A stretch of 64,000 nt of DNA, from the NCBI RefSeq assembly GCF_001429285.1, contig NZ_LMJJ01000002.1, positions 727-64,726 on the forward strand. Direction: 5' to 3'. Source of the stretch: Ensifer sp. Root278 (GTDB lineage Bacteria; Pseudomonadota; Alphaproteobacteria; Rhizobiales; Rhizobiaceae). The first letter of the stretch is position 1; every line of letters begins with the position of its first letter. Made by a program: the position numbers and the translations under genes. The notes under the pieces were generated by a model. It made no database searches. It was given only the letters and a program-made list of their open reading frames with translations, and was not told where the DNA came from. Shown one piece after another: positions 52,938 to 61,259 of this stretch.

Positions 52938-53742
52938 ATGACTGACCACGAGAACATTGTGACGGTGTTCGGCGGAACGGGGTACCTTGGACAGCGGATC
53001 GTAAGCAGGCTTCTCGACAAGGCTGTCGATGTTCGTGCCGCCTCGCGTCATCCGCACAAAGATTTCGGGCGGCGCATCCGGCAAGTGGCCATTTCAGCAG
53101 ATCGAGGCGGACATACTAGATCCATCCTCGATCGCCGCTGCCGTGGTGGGATCTCGCGCGGTGGTGAATGCGGTCAGCCTCTATGTTGAGCGCGGTGAGC
53201 AGACCTTCGAGCGCGTCCATGTCAAAGCTGCGACCGATCTGGGGACCGCATCGCGCGATGCCGGCGCCGAGAGGTTCGTCCAGATTTCGGGCATCGGCTC
53301 GGATCCGCAGTCCCGTTCTAACTACATCCGCGCCCGGGGCCGCGGCGAGGAGGTTGTGAAGGCGGCATTTCCAGGCGCGATCATCGTCCGTCCCGCTGTC
53401 ATGGCCGGCCCCGGTGACACATTCATCACAACGATCGCGAGGCTGGTACGCCTCCTCCCGATTTATCCGCTGTTCGGCGACGGCCGCACTCGCTTGCAAC
53501 CGGTTCATGTCGAGGACGTGGCGGAGGCCGCGAGCCGCTTGGCCGCGGGGCAGAATGCCACGAGTGCTTCGATCTTCGAGTGCGCCGGTCCGCGCATCGT
53601 AAGCGGTGTGCCGGACGCTCCTGGTCTTGCCGCGGGGAACCTTCAGAGCAATCTCGACGAGCTTGCCAATTTTCCTCTGCGCTCTGAAAGCTCGCGATAT
53701 CGATTTGCTAAACGGGAACGTCATATGCTGGCTTTCAATTAG
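52938..53742 (+). pseudogene. NAD(P)-binding (NmrA/NDUFA9-like) protein, frameshifted
   Basis: MTDHENIVTVFGGTGYLGQR starts in one frame and reaches ASRHPHK (about 53060). The rest (FQQIEADILDPSSIAAAVVG, NYIRARGRGEEVVKAAFPGA, PVHVEDVAEAASRLAAG) is in the next frame. After FECAGPRIVSG the normal C-terminal third is replaced by unrelated sequence ending at 53742. At least one frameshift and a C-terminal alteration make a working SDR unlikely. Confidence 0.72.
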
Positions 53743-54120
53743 CGTTGACAAGAATCTTAGAGCTTTGGACCGGTTTGAAATGTTTCTATCTGAGCCGGAG
53801 GCCCTGCGATCGAAAAAGCACCGCCAGCCAGTGTTTTCGAGGGCGCGGGAAAGCCCAGATTGATCTGCCGTTATCGATCGGATGGATGAGGTCGCCGGTC
53901 GCAGCGGTAGTTGGCGCTAGGAATGCGGGCATGACGTTGGTCGGGCGGCCCAGACGGTTACATCCGGATCGAGTTTGCCTCTTGCTAGCACCACAGCGTT
54001 GCGCGTCGGTCGAGTGCCCAACATTGCCGAAAAGCCGAAGCACCGGCAGTAATGTAATCGGCGGAGCCGGACCCATCCAGGAGACATTAGTCGGACCGGC
54101 AGCTCTCGGGACGGCCCTCA
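53743..54120. other. Non-coding interval
   Basis: 378 bases after the frameshifted SDR gene. I see no credible gene or clear repeat. Confidence 0.4.
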
Positions 54121-54288
54121 TTAATTGTCTTCTTCCAATTGTCCCGAACCGGTGGACGCCGGTTGGTTGTCGATTGCACCCGGCGTCCAAAACACCACGT
54201 AGATGCCGGCTAGCAACAAGGCAATTGCCGAGATTGTTACGACGAAGCCGCTCATGTTGGCCTTGGCTTTTCGGTCTGTGTCTTTCAT
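54121..54288 (-). CDS. Small single-pass membrane protein (55 residues)
   Basis: Reads MKDTDRKAKANMSGFVVTIS with a hydrophobic helix (about residues 13-35, ending GIYVVFWTPGA) and an acidic tail GSGQLEEDN. A charged N-terminus, one membrane span and a short polar tail are typical of small stress-type membrane peptides in rhizobia. The ribosome site is weak and I know no named family, so the call rests on composition and the intact frame. Confidence 0.5.
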   Translation of the reverse strand: MKDTDRKAKANMSGFVVTISAIALLLAGIYVVFWTPGAIDNQPASTGSGQLEEDN

Positions 54289-54739
54289 ACGTTGCGAACC
54301 ATTCAGTCTAGATTAGGTTCCATCCGCTTAACGCCTGAACTCCGCCGGTCAGGTCTCCGAATAGCCGGTCGTTGCCAGAGATGTCTTGAACCCAGCAGGC
54401 TTCTCTCGCGCCGTCAGCAGGGATGCCGCGATTTCCTTGATGGCGGCAATGTCGTCAACGGGCTCAGCGGTCCGCTCCTCAAGCTTTGAGACCGCGTATT
54501 CTCAATGGAGATCGCTTTTTTCCTGAGCAGATTGCGCGCTCAGCAAGGCATGCCGCATTGGTAGAGGCACTCGTGGCGGCAAGCTTTGATCGCGCTTGCT
54601 TGTCGGGGTTCCGCTCGTGGACGGTGTGGATCTTACTCCGCTGGTCGCGACCTTTATTGGTGGCGATCCAGCCAAGCGCGACGCGAACAGTTCCCAGCAG
54701 GGCAGGCAAGTCGCTCCTCCACCCAAAACATAGGATCAT
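54289..54739. other. Non-coding interval
   Basis: 451 bases. Short open frames on both strands have no family features. I see no RNA gene. Confidence 0.4.
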
Positions 54740-55660
54740 CTAGTCGCAAGAAACGCACGCTTGTGCTTGCCCTACCAGCAGTTCCGACAAGAGCTTTGCA
54801 TTTTTGATCGCATGACCATCACGGTCATTGTTGAAATAAGCCCAAATAGTTTTCGCTCCGCATTGACGTATGCGCTCGGCCCAAATCATCAATTCAGCCT
54901 CGCTGTAGTCATGTCGATACCATTGGTGGGTCCCGTGAAACCGCACGTAGATATCATCGGACGTCTTCACCAGTTCGTCGGGCAGCCGAGGGCCACTGCA
55001 AGAGCAGAAGATAGTTCCCGTTTTCTCAAAAGCGTTGAAGACGTCCTCGTTCCACCAACTCTTGTGGCGGAACTCCACAACGTTTCGACGGCGAGGTTCA
55101 AGCTGAGCTAGGATAACGTGGAGCATCTCGTCGGAGTACCGAACGCTCGGCGGCAATTGAAACAGAAAGCAACCCATCTGGGGGCCGAGCAGTTCGGCTA
55201 TGTAGCCGAAGTCACTGACCAAGGTGCCGGTGTCGTCGAAGCGCCTGACGTGGGTAATGAGCTCGCAGACTTTCACTGTGTAAACGAAGCTGGGTTCTGC
55301 TTGTCGCAGCCATGTTTTCACCGTGGCGATTGTGGGCCAGGAATAGAACGGCGCGTTGAGCTCCACCGTCTTGAACTGTTGTGCATAGATGGAAAACCAC
55401 TGGCTCGAAGGTACATCTGCAGGATAGAACTGCCCCTTCCAATGCCAATAATACCAACCCGAGCAGCCGATATGGAAGCCATCCGACGGAGTCCGGGCAG
55501 CGGTGACCGAGCCACCATTCACCTCATGCACAAGTCTCGCCGCATGCATCTTCTCGGCGCGCTCGATGTTCGCAAGCCGCTGTTTTTGTCTGCGCTCCGC
55601 ACGCAGCGCACGACGTTTAGCAAGATCTTCTGGAGAGCGTTCCACCACCTGACAACCCAC
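54740..55660 (-). CDS. DUF72 (YecE-type) protein
   Basis: A 306-residue protein. A basic, coiled N-terminal extension (AKRRALRAERRQKQRLANIERAEKM) precedes the DUF72 TIM barrel: FHIGCSGWYYWHWKGQFYP, FKTVELNAPFYSWPT, GCFLFQLPPSVRYSDEML and TIWAYFNNDRDGHAIKNA. The family's activity is not well defined. Start GTG at 55660 keeps the whole extension; the Met at 55549 is an alternative. Confidence 0.85.
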   Translation of the reverse strand: MGCQVVERSPEDLAKRRALRAERRQKQRLANIERAEKMHAARLVHEVNGGSVTAARTPSDGFHIGCSGWYYWHWKGQFYPADVPSSQWFSIYAQQFKTVELNAPFYSWPTIATVKTWLRQAEPSFVYTVKVCELITHVRRFDDTGTLVSDFGYIAELLGPQMGCFLFQLPPSVRYSDEMLHVILAQLEPRRRNVVEFRHKSWWNEDVFNAFEKTGTIFCSCSGPRLPDELVKTSDDIYVRFHGTHQWYRHDYSEAELMIWAERIRQCGAKTIWAYFNNDRDGHAIKNAKLLSELLVGQAQACVSCD

Positions 55661-55755
55661 CGCGTTTCATGGTCGCAAAGTTTTCGAGGGCGGTATTTGT
55701 TCCTTACCGGCTGTTGACCATCGAACCCTGTCTTCACGGTTGAACCCACTCTCTT

Positions 55756-58071
55756 TCACGACACATGTGACGCACGCGTGTCTCGCGAAAAAATATCGTG
55801 TTTGCTCTCAATCTCTTTCAGGAAAGCCTCGATCGTTTTTACCTGACTGTCCAACTGATCGGCTAGCGGCTGATAAACCTCGCGAAAAGATGGCGTGGGC
55901 TCCGCTGATAGCAGGCCGTTCTCGCAGGGCCGATCGTCGTCCCACCCTGCATGGTTTGCAATGGGGTAAAGACACACAGCCTCTATCGGCACTCCCCACT
56001 TCATCGCAGCCCTCACTTCTTCCCCCACATACGCCAGCCAATCGGACCGGCGATCGCCTTCGATACCCGTCTCTGCGATCAGCATCGGCCTTCCATATCG
56101 AGCGTAGGTTTCGACAAGAATTTTGCGCAATGGTTTGTAGAGGGGGTGCTCGACGTCGATCGTCGGGCCGCCGTGGATCCACTGATTGTTATGGTAGTAG
56201 TTGACGCCGATGATATCGAGATACTTTTCCGCGCCTCCTAACTGGGGCCACAAGCGTCCCGAAATCATGTCCCAAGCCTGATATTGTGCCAATCGGTGGC
56301 CTTCAGCAGCAGGTCGGTCGGCTGGACGCTCGGGATCGACAACAACATTGATGGCGGGTTCGCAGTGGACAAATCGGGAACGAGGCTCGACCTCCAGAAT
56401 GGCATCCATCGCAGCGATCGAGGCGCGCGCAAGCTGCGCTTTCAGCTCGAAGCCTCGGCGCCCCGCCCATGGATTAAGGTAACCCGCGTCTCCGCCCGCC
56501 CATGAAAGGAACGAAATTTCGTTAACAGGCACAAAGAACGGCGGATTGTTGATTTCGCTTCGCAGGAGTTTCGCGGCAGCACCGGCAAAACGCGAAAACC
56601 GTCTTACAAATGAAGGCGACCATATATCGATATCATCAGGCCAGCCGTAGTGCAGCAGATCCCAGATGACCTGCGTGCCCGTCGTCCGGGCCGCGCGTAT
56701 CAGGGGTAGAACGCTGTCCCAGTCATATGCTCCGGGTAATCGCTCGACCAGATGCCAGCGGAAACCGTCCCTTACACTGCTGATATAATGGCTCGCCAAC
56801 TGACGGTAGTCATTCTCTGCATGCTGCTCGTGTTTTATCGAGGCTATCATGTCCAGCCGCCGACCAAGACCCGTGCCGCCCGGTGGTCGGATTCGGTGCG
56901 TCGAGCATTCAAATCCGCCGAGGAAGAAAGATTGAAATAGCCCGGTCGGACCGCATGGCGCTCTTTCCGTAAGGACCTCATCAAACAGCGCCTCCCATTG
57001 CGGAACGACCGCTTCGACGCTGTAATTTTCCTCTACGTGCCTGCGCAACTGTAGACCGAGGCTGGCGCGCAACTCCGGCGAGCCGGCAAGCAATGTGATG
57101 GCGTCCGCAACTGCCTGCGGATCGGCATGTCCTACAAAATAGCCCGAGAGGCCATGTTTGATTTGTTGTCTCGAACCGTTGTCGGCCGTTGCAATCACTG
57201 GAAGGCGGGCGGCCCCGGCCTCGGAAATGACATGGGGCATGCCTTCGTCCCGGGACAGCCAGACAAACACGTCGAGCGCTGCAAGCAGATCCGGAACATC
57301 GGCGCGGTCGCCGAGGAAGCTCAAGACAGCATCCAGTCCACGCTCGTTACAGAGAGCATTGAGTTGCAGCGCATATTGCGGCATGAAGGCATCTGGTCCG
57401 CCAACGATCACAAAGCGCATGCCCCCATCTTCGGCATGTATGATCGAGGCCGCCTCGATGAAAGTCTCCACATTTTTTTTTGCGTCGAGGCGCCCGACCC
57501 AGCCGACCAGGATCGTATCATCGGAGATGCCAAGCTGCCGGCGCATGGCACGCCGCCGGCTCGGCTGGAACTCCTTGAGATCGACCATTGAGGGAATTTC
57601 TCTGGCGTGAGATTCCCGCCCGGGCATTCGGGAGGCGGCTGCGTCGCGAATGGAGCGACAGACACCGACGTAGCGACTGGTAAAGTGTTTTGGGCCGCTC
57701 AGAGCTTCCAGGACCAGACCACCATGTTCGATCAACGGCGGACGAATGTGCAGTCGTTCGAGTGCCGGATAGATGTCGGCAACGTTCTGGCACGAAACCA
57801 CCACGTCATAAGCAGGGATCTTGTCGGCGAGATAGGCAACGGTTTCTTCCAGGGACATCGAATAGGGTGCAATGTCCACCTCGATTCCCAGAGCCCGCAG
57901 CTGGTCATGCGTCTGCACGGGCATGGTGTCCTTGCGCAGACAAGCAACCACATCGATCTTGTAGCGGGAACGGTCGATGTTGGCAGCAAGCAGACGGACC
58001 TCCGTCTCCTCTCCCCCAACGACCAACCAGCCGAAGACGAAGAGGACGGTCTTGGGGCTCGGCACCGTCAT
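55756..58071 (-). CDS. GT4 glycosyltransferase fused to a clan-A glycoside hydrolase
   Basis: A 771-residue two-domain protein. Residues 1-395 are a GT4/GT-B transferase (VGWVGRLDAKKNVETFIEA; the E-x7-E motif EGMPHVISE). Residues 400-760 form a GH1-like beta-glucosidase barrel: FLGGFECSTHRIR, VIWDLLHYGWPDD, acid/base E518 in VNEIS and nucleophile E667 in IAETGIEG. A transferase and a retaining hydrolase in one chain is uncommon; the hydrolase could trim, proofread or transglycosylate the product. The ATG at 58071 overlaps the stop of the upstream dehydrogenase gene as ATGA. It is the last gene of the glycan operon. Confidence 0.85.
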   Translation of the reverse strand: MTVPSPKTVLFVFGWLVVGGEETEVRLLAANIDRSRYKIDVVACLRKDTMPVQTHDQLRALGIEVDIAPYSMSLEETVAYLADKIPAYDVVVSCQNVADIYPALERLHIRPPLIEHGGLVLEALSGPKHFTSRYVGVCRSIRDAAASRMPGRESHAREIPSMVDLKEFQPSRRRAMRRQLGISDDTILVGWVGRLDAKKNVETFIEAASIIHAEDGGMRFVIVGGPDAFMPQYALQLNALCNERGLDAVLSFLGDRADVPDLLAALDVFVWLSRDEGMPHVISEAGAARLPVIATADNGSRQQIKHGLSGYFVGHADPQAVADAITLLAGSPELRASLGLQLRRHVEENYSVEAVVPQWEALFDEVLTERAPCGPTGLFQSFFLGGFECSTHRIRPPGGTGLGRRLDMIASIKHEQHAENDYRQLASHYISSVRDGFRWHLVERLPGAYDWDSVLPLIRAARTTGTQVIWDLLHYGWPDDIDIWSPSFVRRFSRFAGAAAKLLRSEINNPPFFVPVNEISFLSWAGGDAGYLNPWAGRRGFELKAQLARASIAAMDAILEVEPRSRFVHCEPAINVVVDPERPADRPAAEGHRLAQYQAWDMISGRLWPQLGGAEKYLDIIGVNYYHNNQWIHGGPTIDVEHPLYKPLRKILVETYARYGRPMLIAETGIEGDRRSDWLAYVGEEVRAAMKWGVPIEAVCLYPIANHAGWDDDRPCENGLLSAEPTPSFREVYQPLADQLDSQVKTIEAFLKEIESKHDIFSRDTRASHVS

Positions 58072-59171
58072 GGCTGCACCTTAAAGACGATCTGCAGGAA
58101 CTCAAACCGCCTCTCCAGCAGGTCTGAAAGGAACTCCGGTGCACCCTCAAAGGGAACCACGTGGGTGATCATGTGCTGTTTGATCAGTTCACCTTGGAGA
58201 AACAAGAGTTCGATTGTCTCGCCCGCAAGCCGGCGTCGGCTCCAATGAGGTGAGAGACCGCGCGGAACGCGATTGATCTGCGCGCAACGGATGTTGAGGC
58301 CATTGTGGTGGAATTCCTCACCCAATCTCAGTCTGTCGGAACCATCCTGATAAAATGCCAGGTCAATGACGCTCCCCTGGGGGCGCACGGCCTTGAGCGC
58401 GACGTTGAGGCTTTCCAAATGCGCTCTAGTTTGAAAGACGAGATCGGCCCCGCGGTTGGCCACGCCATCGTGCCAGTGCGCCTTGGCATGCTGCCACGCG
58501 TGTTCCTCGGTCATCGCAAGAATGCCCATCGCCTCTGCCTTGTCCCGGCGGAACTCTGAAGGATCGGCGATGACGACTTGCGTAGCGCCGACGGTCTTGG
58601 CAAAGAGCGCCGTGAGCAAGCCCACAGTCCCGGCTCCGATAACGAGCACGCGTCGACCGATGACCCCGCATCCCAGGAACGACACTGCCGGTCCGAACGC
58701 ATCCGCATCGGCATGGAGGATGCCATTCGCCGCGATCGGGCCCATCTGTGCGACAAAGATACCCAGCACGGGATCGATCGTGACGGGAAGCGGGACGAGA
58801 AGATCGCGAAACGGGTCGGCCAGGTGGCCGGTCTTATGCGCATAGGTCGCCGCAACGATATCGTTTGTTTTATAGCCAACGGCGCTTGTGTGAGCGACCC
58901 GCGCCACCTCCATGTAACCGAGAAACGGTATGGGGTAGGTTAGGTCAGGCTCCTTCTCGATGAAAACGCCCCGCTCGTTGTCGAAACGTGAGCGAAAATA
59001 TGGATTGGTGTTTTTGAGGAACGTTAACTCGGTCCCGGCTGAAAACCCGGTAAAGAGCGTGTCAAGTTGTACCTGGCCATCGGTTGGCGCTTCCTCATCG
59101 TAATCCAAGAAGTACATTTTTCCGGGGCGTTCCACGCCGAGTGATCTTATGGTGCGGCTGGACATCGGCAT
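58068..59171 (-). CDS. MDR-family dehydrogenase (zinc-type alcohol dehydrogenase-like)
   Basis: A 367-residue medium-chain dehydrogenase. The cofactor site is VLVIGAGTVGLLTALFAKTVGA. The usual catalytic zinc Cys (GICGTD) is replaced by TGFSAGTELTFL and the structural zinc cysteines are absent, so zinc-independent chemistry is likely. In a glycan operon it may oxidise or reduce a sugar intermediate or nucleotide sugar. The ATG at 59171 has AGGA upstream. It lies 6 bases after the GT-oxidoreductase fusion and overlaps the GT-hydrolase gene. Confidence 0.83.
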   Translation of the reverse strand: MPMSSRTIRSLGVERPGKMYFLDYDEEAPTDGQVQLDTLFTGFSAGTELTFLKNTNPYFRSRFDNERGVFIEKEPDLTYPIPFLGYMEVARVAHTSAVGYKTNDIVAATYAHKTGHLADPFRDLLVPLPVTIDPVLGIFVAQMGPIAANGILHADADAFGPAVSFLGCGVIGRRVLVIGAGTVGLLTALFAKTVGATQVVIADPSEFRRDKAEAMGILAMTEEHAWQHAKAHWHDGVANRGADLVFQTRAHLESLNVALKAVRPQGSVIDLAFYQDGSDRLRLGEEFHHNGLNIRCAQINRVPRGLSPHWSRRRLAGETIELLFLQGELIKQHMITHVVPFEGAPEFLSDLLERRFEFLQIVFKVQP

Positions 59172-59177
59172 AACTTC

Positions 59178-61259
59178 CTAAAAGTTGTGGAGGTCGATCG
59201 GCTGACCGGTTTCGGCAGACTTGGTCAGGGCCAGTGCAATGCGGTGGGTCGCGAGCGCTTCGTGGTAAGGACAGCGGATGCGACTTTCGCCGCCCCGCAC
59301 CGCATCAACAAAGTCGCGATCCTCCAGCCACACCGGGTCTCCTTCCGCCCGGCGAACAGGCCTCCCTGCTCCGACGTCTACCATGATGTCATGGTCTGTC
59401 AGTTCGATCGCCAACCCATCGGCAAAGATGTTCAATCCGACATGATGCCCCCACCTCAGGGCACAGGTGGAGGCGATGTTTCCGATTGCGCCGGTTGCGA
59501 ATGAAAGACTGGCCGTGCTCGATGTGGCGACATCAAGATCAGGAAAATCATCCCTTCTTCTATGGGTAGTCTGGCCGAAAACGCGGGTGATATCGCCGAC
59601 AAGGTAACGCGCGAGATCGACGATATGCGTCGTCTGCTCCACCGTTTGCCCCCCTGAGGTATCCTTCTTCCACCACCATCGCGGCGGCGGGGTCTGATCG
59701 AGCCAGTACCCCGAGATGAGCTGCGCGGGGTTCTCCGCCAGGTGTTGGCGGGCTTCCTCAACGATGTCGAGGTATCTCCAATGGTAGCCCACCGCGGTAA
59801 TCAGACCGGCCGTGGCAATTGCGGCGGCGAGCTCTTGTGCGAGATCAAGATGCAGACTGACAGGCTTTTCGACAAAAAATGGAATACGCTTGGCAATAAG
59901 CTCCCGCTCGACATCGCCATGTGCAAACGGGGGAACGCAAATATAGGCGGCATCAATTTCCAGTCCGTCCAGCATCTGGACGCAGGAACTGAAAGCTCTG
60001 GCGCCAAAGCGGCCTGCCGCGTGCCTGGCGCGTTCCATGTCCGGATCGGCAAACCCCACAAGTTCCACGTCGTCGAATCCCGCCAGAATATCGAGATGGC
60101 GGGTCGCGATCCCGCCCGCTCCAATAAAACCGATGCGCGTGCGTTCCATGGCTGGGTGCTCTCTTTCGTTGCCGACCCCCGCATGGAGAACGGCTCGGTA
60201 AATTTCCTCGGTTTCCTCGACCATCCGCCTTGCGGTGAAGTGTTGTTTGAACCTCAGCCGCTCCGCCTCTCCTGTGCGAGCGGCCGCTATCGGATCGCCT
60301 AGGACGGCGATAATTCCCTCAGCAAGTGCTTCCGGACTACCCGGTTCGACGAGGAAGGGGTGATCGTCACCAAGAGCGTCAGTCGTGCCTCCGATGGCGG
60401 TCGCAACAACTGGCACTCCAATGGACATCGCCTCAAGAACAGCCAGTGGCAGCCCCTCGAAAAGCGAGGCGAGAACGAAAACATCCGCTGAAGCCAACAA
60501 CGAAGCTATGTCGTTGCGCTGCCCCGCGAACAGCACCGCCTGTTCAATCCCGAGCCGCACGACCAGGTCCTTCACAGCGGTGACCTCAGGACCAGTTCCA
60601 ACCAGCAGCAACACCGCATCCGGGAATTGTTCCAGGACAGTGGGCATCGCCCTTACCAATGTCGGATGATCTTTCTGCGGTGTAAAACGAGCAATCGAGA
60701 TGAGGGTGTTTGCTCGTTGGCCACCCCACTGCGACCGCACGCGGATTCCCTCGGGAAGCCGTGGAATTCCGTTGCGGACAACAGAGATCTTCTTTGGATC
60801 GATGCTCTCCCTCGAGAACGTCAACTCCGCCGTGCGGGAGACGACGATTAGCCGCTCTACGGAGCCGAGGCCCTCCCGAAAAGTCGCCTTCTGATCCTCG
60901 TCGGTGAGGAGAAACGGCAAGTGTTCCGTTCGGATAACTGGAACACCAGCGGCTTTTCCGGCGTGCGCAAGCCCATGCCCCTCCCAGCCAATGCCAGCGT
61001 GCACATGGAGGAGATCGGCGTCAAACGACTGCAGCCACAAGCCGCACTCTGTGATGTCGTTGAACTCTTTGACGGCCAGGCCGAGCGCGAAGGCTGTCGA
61101 GGTAAGATTGCCTTCGCACCCGCGCGGCACAGCTACCGTAACCTCAAAGCGATCGCGCAAACACGCGCCGAGAACAAGCATATGAGCGCCCATGCCAGAT
61201 GCGTCAGAGCTATCGGTCGCAAGGATGAGTTTCCGCTTTGGCTCAAGGGGCGGGGTCAA
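59178..61259 (-). CDS. GT4 glycosyltransferase fused to a Gfo/Idh/MocA oxidoreductase
   Basis: A 693-residue fusion. Residues 1-360 are a GT4 transferase (ISIARFTPQKDHPTLVRA; E268-x7-E276 in FEGLPLAVLEAM). From residue 371 (MERTRIGFIGAGGIATRHLD) comes a complete NAD(P)-dependent Gfo/Idh/MocA oxidoreductase with the EKPV motif (FFVEKPVSLHLD). The frame is continuous and an internal start at 60149 has only a weak ribosome site. The start is uncertain: TTG at 61259 overlapping the upstream TGA is my choice. It may make a modified sugar and transfer it. Confidence 0.82.
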   Translation of the reverse strand: MTPPLEPKRKLILATDSSDASGMGAHMLVLGACLRDRFEVTVAVPRGCEGNLTSTAFALGLAVKEFNDITECGLWLQSFDADLLHVHAGIGWEGHGLAHAGKAAGVPVIRTEHLPFLLTDEDQKATFREGLGSVERLIVVSRTAELTFSRESIDPKKISVVRNGIPRLPEGIRVRSQWGGQRANTLISIARFTPQKDHPTLVRAMPTVLEQFPDAVLLLVGTGPEVTAVKDLVVRLGIEQAVLFAGQRNDIASLLASADVFVLASLFEGLPLAVLEAMSIGVPVVATAIGGTTDALGDDHPFLVEPGSPEALAEGIIAVLGDPIAAARTGEAERLRFKQHFTARRMVEETEEIYRAVLHAGVGNEREHPAMERTRIGFIGAGGIATRHLDILAGFDDVELVGFADPDMERARHAAGRFGARAFSSCVQMLDGLEIDAAYICVPPFAHGDVERELIAKRIPFFVEKPVSLHLDLAQELAAAIATAGLITAVGYHWRYLDIVEEARQHLAENPAQLISGYWLDQTPPPRWWWKKDTSGGQTVEQTTHIVDLARYLVGDITRVFGQTTHRRRDDFPDLDVATSSTASLSFATGAIGNIASTCALRWGHHVGLNIFADGLAIELTDHDIMVDVGAGRPVRRAEGDPVWLEDRDFVDAVRGGESRIRCPYHEALATHRIALALTKSAETGQPIDLHNF

